DNA of 52,780 nucleotides from Streptomyces sabulosicollis. GTDB taxonomy: Bacteria; Actinomycetota; Actinomycetes; Streptomycetales; Streptomycetaceae. Shown one piece after another: positions 47,226-52,780 of this stretch. The notes under the pieces are model-generated. The model did not search any database, was not told the DNA's origin, and saw only the letters and a list, made by a program, of their open reading frames with translations. The position numbers and the translations under genes were made by a program. The DNA lies in the NCBI RefSeq assembly GCF_016103465.1, contig NZ_JAEEAP010000009.1, positions 1 through 52,780 of the forward strand. Direction: 5' to 3'. Within the stretch, counting starts at the first letter, position 1. Each line of letters starts with the position of its first letter.

Positions 47226-49355
47226 TCAGGCCGACGGGCCGCGGTGTTGCCCGTGGGCGGCCGCCCGGCCGCCGTCGTCGGCATGTCGTGTCCGGGCCAT
47301 GAGGAGCGCGATGTCGTCCTCCGGGGGAGCGTCCGTGGTCATCCTCGCGATGACGCGGGAGCACGTGTCCTCCAGGCTCGCCGAGGGGCGCTGCAGCGCG
47401 GCGAGCAGCCGGTCGAGCCCGGCGTCGATGTCACCGTGCCGGGACTCCACCAGCCCGTCGGTGTAGAGGGCGAGCAGGCTGCCCTCGGGCAGCTCCAGCT
47501 CGACGGATTCGTAGCGCCCGGTGCCGATCCCGACCGGCGGGCCCACCGGTGTGTCGGCGATACGGGCGTGGCCGTCGGGTGTGACCAGCATCGGCGGCGG
47601 GTGCCCGGCGCGTGCCAGGGCGCAGACGCGGGTGGCCGGGTCATAGACGGCGTAGATGCAGGTACCGCCGGTGACCGACGAGTACCCCTGGGACCAGGTG
47701 CCCGTCTCGGCGAGCTGGGAGGCGACCTTGTCCAGGTGGTCGAGCAGTTCCGCGGGGTGCTGGTCGAGGGCGGCCAGGGTGTGGACCGCGGTGCGCATCC
47801 GGCCCATGGCGGCGGCGGCGTTGATGCCATGGCCCACGACGTCGCCGATGACCAGGCCGATCCGGGCGCCCGGCAGCTCGATGGCGTCCATCCAGTCCCC
47901 GCCCACCCCTTCGTGCCGGTCCGACGGCAGATAGCGGCCGGCCAGGTCCACCGCGGCGCCGCCCGACAGCTCCTGCGGCAGGAGACTGCGCTGCAGGGCG
48001 AGGGCGGCGGCCCGCTCCCGCGTGTAGCGGCGGGCGTTGTCCAGGCTCAGCGCCGCCTGGACGCAGAGTTCCTCGGCCAGCAGCAGGTCGTCCTGGGAGA
48101 AGGGCACCGCGTTGTCGGTCCGCGTGAACACGGCGATGCCGAGGATGGTGCCGCGGGCCCTGAGCGGGATCATCATCACCGAGTGCATGCCGGTGTCGTG
48201 GATGAGCCGTCTGCGCTGGGGGTCACGGTCGAGCCATGTCCCCTTGCCGGTCTCCATGACCGGCATGAAGTAGGACTGGTCCCCGTACAGCGCCGTGAGG
48301 AACGGCGATCCGGGCGGTACGTACACCACATCCCCCACCCGGAAGGCGGCCTCGGGCATGTCACGGTGGATGGAGGACTGACCCGCGCGGCGGAAGACGG
48401 GGATGCCGGAGGGGGCCTCGGACATCCGCTTCAGCGGCTCCCCGCCCAGCGGGACGGCATCGGCCAGATCCACCGTGACGTAGTCGGCGATGGCGGGGAC
48501 GGCCGTGTCCGCGAGTTCCTGCGCGGTCGTCATCACATCGAGCGTGGTGCCGATCCGGTTGGCCGCTCTGCCGAGCAGCGCCAGCCGCTGGCGCTCCCCG
48601 CTCTTGGTGATCAGGGAGACGGTGCACACGCCCAGCGGGCCGCCGCCCATGGGGGCGAGCGGATAGACGGAGGAGGAGAAGACGACCTCCCGGCCGTGCT
48701 CCGGGGACACCCACCGCAGCACATGGTCGCCGACCGGCTCCCGCGAGGTCAGCACCTGCCGTATCACCGGCTCGATGGTGGACCGGTCGAAACCACGCAC
48801 GGTGCGACTGGTGGACCGGGTGGGCGGGTCCACCTCGGAGCGGCCCACGACCTCCCGGCAGGCCCGGTTCGACCACAGCAGCCGCGTGCCCGCGTCCCAC
48901 ACCGCCACGGCCAGCGGTGACCGGTCCAGGAGCGCCGCCTCGGCGTCGGCGGTCCGTACGCCGTCCGGCGCCTCCGTGACGGCGACGAACCAGCAGCTCT
49001 CGCCGCCTCCGCCGGTCAGCGCCACGGTCTCCACCGTCAGGCGCAGGCTCATGCCATCCCGGTGCCTGACCTTCACGACGGCGTTGACGGCCCGCCGGCC
49101 GCCACGCCGCCCCATGTCTCCCGGGCCCGAGGACCATCGCACCGCTTCGGCAGGTGTCTTCAGCAGCCGCTGCACCGGCAGCCCCACGACGTCCTCCGCG
49201 CGATGACCGAGCACTCGCCGGCAGCCCTCCCCCCACGCCAGGACGGTGCCGTCGGAGCCCAGCAGGGCGACGGCCGGGGCGGGTGCCGCGGGCCCGCGTC
49301 CGAAGCCGCCCGGTATCCGCCCCGTCTCGGAATCGGCCCCGGCTCTACGCGCCAT
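47226..49355 (-). CDS. PAS-PAS-GAF SpoIIE-type PP2C phosphatase
   Basis: A 709-residue signalling protein. Two PAS-like domains (about 25-130 and 135-260) are followed by a GAF domain (about 275-450; FSQDDLLLAEELCVQAALSLDN) and a C-terminal SpoIIE/PP2C domain with GGDWMDAIEL, VIGDVVGHGINAA, ALYTDGLVESR and PPEDDIALL carrying the metal aspartates. Such proteins dephosphorylate anti-anti-sigma factors. No kinase or transmembrane domain is seen, so it senses a cytoplasmic signal. ATG 49355 is chosen for GGAGGG with 7-nt spacing. Confidence 0.9.
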   Translation of the reverse strand: MARRAGADSETGRIPGGFGRGPAAPAPAVALLGSDGTVLAWGEGCRRVLGHRAEDVVGLPVQRLLKTPAEAVRWSSGPGDMGRRGGRRAVNAVVKVRHRDGMSLRLTVETVALTGGGGESCWFVAVTEAPDGVRTADAEAALLDRSPLAVAVWDAGTRLLWSNRACREVVGRSEVDPPTRSTSRTVRGFDRSTIEPVIRQVLTSREPVGDHVLRWVSPEHGREVVFSSSVYPLAPMGGGPLGVCTVSLITKSGERQRLALLGRAANRIGTTLDVMTTAQELADTAVPAIADYVTVDLADAVPLGGEPLKRMSEAPSGIPVFRRAGQSSIHRDMPEAAFRVGDVVYVPPGSPFLTALYGDQSYFMPVMETGKGTWLDRDPQRRRLIHDTGMHSVMMIPLRARGTILGIAVFTRTDNAVPFSQDDLLLAEELCVQAALSLDNARRYTRERAAALALQRSLLPQELSGGAAVDLAGRYLPSDRHEGVGGDWMDAIELPGARIGLVIGDVVGHGINAAAAMGRMRTAVHTLAALDQHPAELLDHLDKVASQLAETGTWSQGYSSVTGGTCIYAVYDPATRVCALARAGHPPPMLVTPDGHARIADTPVGPPVGIGTGRYESVELELPEGSLLALYTDGLVESRHGDIDAGLDRLLAALQRPSASLEDTCSRVIARMTTDAPPEDDIALLMARTRHADDGGRAAAHGQHRGPSA

Positions 49356-49460
49356 CCCGATACCCTCCGTAGCCACCGATATCGGTCGATTCCCTGCGAA
49401 AAGCCTAACGCGCCCGGGTGGCGGTCGGAGCTTTCCGGAACCGACCGGCGCGGTTCGGCC

Positions 49461-49501
49461 ACCGATGAGTTCGACGACCGATGAGGACGACCGATGAGTT
49501 C
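49461..49501. repeat. Short direct repeats in intergenic region
   Basis: ACCGATGAG occurs three times (49461, 49477, 49490), and ACCGATGAGTTC twice, in the 210-bp gap between the phosphatase and the DUF899 gene. They may be regulatory or simple duplication; spacing (16 and 13 bp) is irregular. Confidence 0.5.
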
Positions 49502-49566
49502 AACGGCCGGGCGGGGTCTACACCTGCGTACCGCAAGCCACCCACCTGCACAGTGAGGACCGTGAC

Positions 49567-50253
49567 ATGACCGCCAAGGCACTACCGTCCGTCGTGGACG
49601 CCGATACCTGGCAGCGTGAGCTCGAAGCGCTGCGCGCCCGGGAGAAGGCCGCGACCCGGGAGCTCGACGCGATCGCCGCCCAGCGCCGCCGCCTGCCGAT
49701 GGTCGAGATGCCCGGCTACACCCTCGAGGGCGAGGAGGGGCCGGTCCGGCTGGTGGACCTCTTCGACGGCAAGAAGCAACTGATCGTCTACCACCACATG
49801 TGGTTCCCCGGCGAGCGCTGGCAGTGCCCGGGCTGCACGGGGTTCACCTCGCAGTTCACCAGGCTGGAGTTCCTGGCCAACTACGATGCCCGGTTCGTCA
49901 TCGTCACCCAGGGCCCGATCGGCGAGGCGCTCGCCTACAAGCGGCGGGTCGGGAACACGATGGCCTGGTACTCCACGGCGAACAGCCCGTTCGGTGCCGA
50001 CGTCGGCGCCCCGCCCGGCGGCGGGTTCGCCGTCAACGTGTTCCTGCGCGATGGCGACACCGTCTACCGCACCTGGCACACAGGCGGCCGTGGCACCGAG
50101 CAGCTCAGTTACTCCTTCGCCCTGATCGACCTGTTGCCGTACGGGCGGCAGGAGGAATGGCAGGACTCGCCCGAGGGGTGGCCACAGCAGCCCACCTACA
50201 GCCGGTGGACCACCGCCGAGGACATCGCCGCGCTCTACGGCCAGGACGCGTGA
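49567..50253 (+). CDS. DUF899-family thioredoxin-like protein
   Basis: A 228-residue protein with a helical N-terminus and a thioredoxin-like core: LIVYHHMWFPGERWQCPGCTGFTSQF contains the CxxC of the family, followed by FVIVTQGPIGEALAYKRRVG and NVFLRDGDTVYRTWHTGGRG. The two cysteines suggest redox activity, although no substrate is known. Stands alone between the phosphatase and a MarR regulator. Confidence 0.85.
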   Translation: MTAKALPSVVDADTWQRELEALRAREKAATRELDAIAAQRRRLPMVEMPGYTLEGEEGPVRLVDLFDGKKQLIVYHHMWFPGERWQCPGCTGFTSQFTRLEFLANYDARFVIVTQGPIGEALAYKRRVGNTMAWYSTANSPFGADVGAPPGGGFAVNVFLRDGDTVYRTWHTGGRGTEQLSYSFALIDLLPYGRQEEWQDSPEGWPQQPTYSRWTTAEDIAALYGQDA

Positions 50254-50355
50254 GGGATTGCTCGACCCCACGCTGTCCTCGACACTCCACGGCAGGTCGA
50301 TCGAGCGGCGCGGGTGGGTGCCCGACCCCGGCGGTTCTGCCCCAGCGGTTCGGCG

Positions 50356-50805
50356 TCACGCCGGGGTGGCGCCGCGGTCGGGTTGTTGAGGGTCGGCCTC
50401 CCCGTTGAGCCGTCGCAGCAGGCCGAGCAGGGTCGCCCGGTCCGCGGACGGGAGGGGTGCGAAGCACTCCTCCAGGACCTTGTCGCTGACCTGGTGGCCG
50501 GCGGCCAGGGTCTGTTCGCCGGTGGGTGTGAGGCGGTGTTCGATGCGGCGTCCGTGGCCCGGCCTGCGCTCCACCAGCCCCTGGGCGGCCAGGCGGCCCA
50601 CGAGCGCTCCGAAAGCCTGCTCGCTCTGGAACGTCACCGCGGCCAGCTCGCGTGCCGACGCCCCGGGCCGGCCGCTGATGGCGCGCAGTGCGTCCCACTG
50701 CGCCAACGTCGTACCGACCTCGCCCAGCGCACTGTCCAGCGCTCGGTGCTGCCGGTACTGCGCCTGCTTGACCGCGCGCCCCAAGACCTGCAGTTCAGCA
50801 TCCAT
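50356..50805 (-). CDS. MarR-family transcriptional regulator
   Basis: A 149-residue winged-HTH protein. It shows the dimerisation helix (QYRQHRALDSALGEVGTTLAQWDAL), the recognition region ASARELAAVTFQSEQAFGALVGRL and the wing GLVERRPGHGRRIEHRLTPTGEQ. Divergent from the alpha/beta-hydrolase gene across 62 bp containing an AT-rich dyad, so it is probably the repressor of that gene and of itself. Confidence 0.87.
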   Translation of the reverse strand: MDAELQVLGRAVKQAQYRQHRALDSALGEVGTTLAQWDALRAISGRPGASARELAAVTFQSEQAFGALVGRLAAQGLVERRPGHGRRIEHRLTPTGEQTLAAGHQVSDKVLEECFAPLPSADRATLLGLLRRLNGEADPQQPDRGATPA

Positions 50806-50826
50806 GTCCGTAAGTCTACCCGCAAT

Positions 50827-50857
50827 GAAACTAGCTTAATTAAAGATACTTAGTTAG
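50827..50857. promoter_or_regulatory. AT-rich divergent promoter with dyad, likely MarR site
   Basis: A 31-bp AT-rich patch in otherwise high-GC DNA contains AACTA (50829-50833) mirrored by TAGTT (50851-50855) and the perfect palindrome TTAATTAA (50836-50843). It is centred between marR and the hydrolase gene, 11 bp from the latter. Confidence 0.5.
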
Positions 50858-50867
50858 AGTGTCCGGC

Positions 50868-51674
50868 ATGACAACGGACATCGACTCGCCCGCCCCTGCG
50901 GCCGCGTGCGACGACCTGGCCCTCACCCTTTCCGAGGCGGGCACCGGCCGCCCGGTGCTCGTCCTGCACGGAGGCGGCGGGCCCGCCACGGTCGCCGGCA
51001 TCGCCGCCCATCTCTCGCGCACCGCGCACACGCTCGCGCCCGTCCATCCCGGCTGGGAGGGGACGCCGCGCCCCGACTGGCTGACCGGCGTGGACGATCT
51101 GGCCCTGACCTATCTGCACCTGCTGTACGACCGCGGCCTGCGTGACGCCCTGGTCATCGGCTCCTCGCTCGGCGGCTGGATCGCGGCCGAGATGGCGGTG
51201 CGGGACACGGCGGGTGTCATCAGCGGCCTCGTCCTGATCGACGCGGTAGGGGTGCGCGTCCCGGACGAGCCGATCACGGACTTCTTCGCCCTGGACGCCC
51301 GCGGCGTGGCCGAGCACTCCTGGCACGACCCGGACCGCTACTACGTGGACCCCGCCGACGTACCGGCCGACCAACTCGCCACCCGGCAGGGCAACATGGC
51401 CACCATGCGCGTTCTCGCGGGCGAGCCGTACATGCACGACGCGAAACTGCTGCGCCGCCTGCGCCGTGTCAGCACACCGGCGCTGCTGCTGTGGGGGGAG
51501 AGCGACCGCGTGGTCACGCCCGCCTACGGGGCTGCCTACGCCGCGGCCTTCGCCAACGCCCACCTCGAAGTCATCCCCGGGGCCGGTCACCTGCCCCAGA
51601 TCGAACAGCCCGGAGCCACGCTCGCCCTGATCGACGCCCACGCCCACCGCACGGCCGACTCCGGCGCCGCCTGA
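50868..51674 (+). CDS. Alpha/beta-hydrolase
   Basis: A 268-residue hydrolase. It has the oxyanion-hole region VLHGGGGPATV, the nucleophile elbow GSSLGG, the acidic residue in WGESDRVV and the catalytic His in GAGHLPQIE. No lid larger than usual is seen (about 130-190). Start ATG 50868 lacks a good ribosome-binding site and may be near-leaderless; GTG 50859 is in frame. Control by the divergent MarR protein is likely, suggesting a role against an ester or lactone effector. Confidence 0.85.
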   Translation: MTTDIDSPAPAAACDDLALTLSEAGTGRPVLVLHGGGGPATVAGIAAHLSRTAHTLAPVHPGWEGTPRPDWLTGVDDLALTYLHLLYDRGLRDALVIGSSLGGWIAAEMAVRDTAGVISGLVLIDAVGVRVPDEPITDFFALDARGVAEHSWHDPDRYYVDPADVPADQLATRQGNMATMRVLAGEPYMHDAKLLRRLRRVSTPALLLWGESDRVVTPAYGAAYAAAFANAHLEVIPGAGHLPQIEQPGATLALIDAHAHRTADSGAA

Positions 51675-51747
51675 ATTGGCGGACGGACGGGCTCTGGCCG
51701 AGCGCGGCCAGAGCGGCGCGGAGCTGGTCCGGGCGGGTCGGGTCCCG

Positions 51748-51900
51748 TCAGGTGAAGAGCACCATGTAGGACGAGGTGAGGCCCGAGGCCAGCCAGAACG
51801 ATCCGAAGGCGATACCGACGATGATCAGTACCGCCAGCGCGCTGTCTATCTTCTCCACCAGTGGGGACGGAGGCCGGGGCTCCAGGTCATGTGAACTCAT
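51748..51900 (-). CDS. Small single-span membrane protein, 50 aa
   Basis: A 50-residue protein (MSSHDLEPRPPSPLVEKIDS followed by a hydrophobic span LAVLIIVGIAFGSFWLASGL and a short tail). One transmembrane helix with a polar N-terminus. ATG 51900 is chosen because the frame upstream is Arg/Ala-rich and unlike protein. Function unknown. Confidence 0.6.
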   Translation of the reverse strand: MSSHDLEPRPPSPLVEKIDSALAVLIIVGIAFGSFWLASGLTSSYMVLFT

Positions 51901-52219
51901 CCGCCCAACATATGCCAAGAAGTACGCGTGTGCGGCGGCGTGTTGGCGTTTCCGTGGCGCGCCGGTTCCGGGAGCCGCCCGTGCGACTGCCGAAAAAGGA
52001 TCACCGCGCCGGAAGGTCACCGAATTCGCCGAGTGGCTGGCGCCCCCGGGGGAACGCGACCGCCGTTGCCGGGGGTGTCACAGGCGGTTGGGGTGCGGGG
52101 CGCCCCAGGACATCTTCGCGGCGTCCGCGGCCGTCCACGCCTCAGGAATGGGGTGGCACGGCTCCGCACAGCTCTTGAGGCGCTCAACGCCACGATCAAG
52201 GGGCTATGAGAAGAGACGT
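51901..52219. other. Intergenic region without a supported gene
   Basis: About 320 bp. A plus-strand frame ends at 52209 with ARLRTALEALNATIKGL, which has protein-like helix character, but the frame before it is not convincing; at most it is the tail of a decayed gene. Nothing else recognised. Confidence 0.3.
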
Positions 52220-52247
52220 CTACGGGGTGCGAGACCGCACCCCGTAG
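52220..52247. terminator. Perfect 12-bp stem terminator
   Basis: CTACGGGGTGCG and CGCACCCCGTAG form a perfect stem with a 4-nt loop, 43 bp beyond the stop of the minus-strand membrane protein gene. Textbook GC-rich hairpin. Confidence 0.75.
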
Positions 52248-52289
52248 GTCGGCGTGTTCTTGTCGGTTCACCGCACGGGTACGACGGGG

Positions 52290-52730
52290 TCAGGCGTCCG
52301 TCGAAGCGGTGGTGACGGCGGTCGTGCCGACGCGCGGCAGAACGACGAGCAGCACGGCCGCCGCCGCGAGCAGGTGCAGCACTTCGAGGGCCACGACGGT
52401 CAGGGCCTGCTCGGCGCCCACCAGCGGCCCGACGAGTAACAGCACCACGGCGATGGTCACGATCGTGGCGAAGGTACGGGCGGGCCGGGCCGTGCGCCGC
52501 GCGACGAGCAGCGCGGCGGTGCCGCCGACCAGGCTCACCAGGAAGGCCGCGAGGCACGCCTGGACCGCGGTGACGGTGCTGTCGGTGCCGGACATGGTGA
52601 CGGCGAAGTCGGCCCCGGCGGCGTCGAAGATCAGATAGCCCACGAGGACGGCGACCGCCGCGGCCAGGGCCGCGGGTATGACGAGACGGGCGATGGCCGC
52701 GGCGGGGCGGGGGGATGCGGTGTCGGTCAT
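52290..52730 (-). CDS. DUF6069-like four-helix membrane protein
   Basis: A 146-residue protein with four hydrophobic segments (about 10-32, 52-76, 84-106, 112-134). It begins with MTDTASPRPAAAIARLVIPA and has a conserved-looking polar loop FAVTMSGTDSTVTAVQA. It resembles the DUF6069 family of small actinobacterial membrane proteins. No catalytic residues; function unknown. The 50 bases to the window end hold only its upstream region. Confidence 0.6.
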   Translation of the reverse strand: MTDTASPRPAAAIARLVIPAALAAAVAVLVGYLIFDAAGADFAVTMSGTDSTVTAVQACLAAFLVSLVGGTAALLVARRTARPARTFATIVTIAVVLLLVGPLVGAEQALTVVALEVLHLLAAAAVLLVVLPRVGTTAVTTASTDA

Positions 52731-52780
52731 GGCACTTCTTCCATGGAAGGGGAGAGTGGGTGGTGAGCGGCCCCGCGGGC

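Noticed and set aside
1-52780. tRNA/rRNA genes, CRISPR arrays, insertion sequences, integrases and att sites
   Set aside because: None was recognised on reading; there were no transposase-like frames, regular spacer arrays or tRNA cloverleaf patterns. A covariance-model scan was not possible.

Overview
The window is high-GC actinobacterial DNA, almost certainly Streptomyces. Supporting signs are strong third-position GC bias, a 2-methylisoborneol synthase/methyltransferase pair, a SARP-type activator, a multidomain SpoIIE-type phosphatase, and rare TTA codons concentrated in secondary-metabolism genes. No rRNA, tRNA, CRISPR array, integrase or transposase was recognised.

Layout. 0-5 kb: a frameshifted AraC-family remnant, a LysR/YeiH divergent pair, a leucine-rich-repeat protein, a VOC protein and a sirtuin. 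5.1-24.5 kb: a biosynthetic island that looks like an undescribed ribosomal-peptide-dependent pathway. It runs exporter, TauD dioxygenase, PGM1-like ATP-grasp ligase, second permuted ATP-grasp, DapF-like epimerase, GNAT/FemAB-like transferase, desaturase, SARP, amidinotransferase, a 51-residue Cys-free acidic precursor with an FDLD box, a DUF692/MNIO enzyme and its partner, a LanB lacking the elimination domain, an M50 metalloprotease and a methyltransferase. A PLP fold-II-like protein (opposite strand) and a Rossmann dehydrogenase follow. 24.7-27.5 kb: a sodium:solute symporter and an M24 peptidase, which may or may not belong. 27.7-32.4 kb: siderophore-interacting protein, a small RHH regulator with VOC and methyltransferase genes, a TetR and a secreted alginate-lyase-like protein. 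32.8-36.5 kb: opine-dehydrogenase-like enzyme, AbgT transporter and a divergent GntR with a perfect operator-like inverted repeat. 36.5-38.3 kb: HEAT-repeat/MerR-HEAT pair. 38.5-40.8 kb: 2-methylisoborneol genes. 41.2-47.2 kb: a catabolic-looking operon (flavin monooxygenase, RidA, DUF1028, M20 amidohydrolase, MHS transporter, LysR). 47.2-52.8 kb: a PAS-GAF-PP2C phosphatase, DUF899, MarR/hydrolase and small membrane proteins.

Working model for the island (inference). The precursor is a carrier. The truncated LanB may act as a peptide aminoacyl-tRNA ligase (PEARL) that adds a residue to its C-terminus. The MNIO/partner pair and perhaps the oxygenase, desaturase and methyltransferase modify that residue, and the M50 protease releases it. 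The amidinotransferase and ATP-grasp ligase are reminiscent of pheganomycin/ketomemicin-type guanidino-peptide chemistry, and the GNAT-like protein and ligase could build a small peptide. The parts resemble the 3-thiaglutamate (TglA/B/H/I) logic and the PGM1 logic, which I do not know to occur together in any characterised pathway. All functional calls come from reading motifs by eye; no database search was run.
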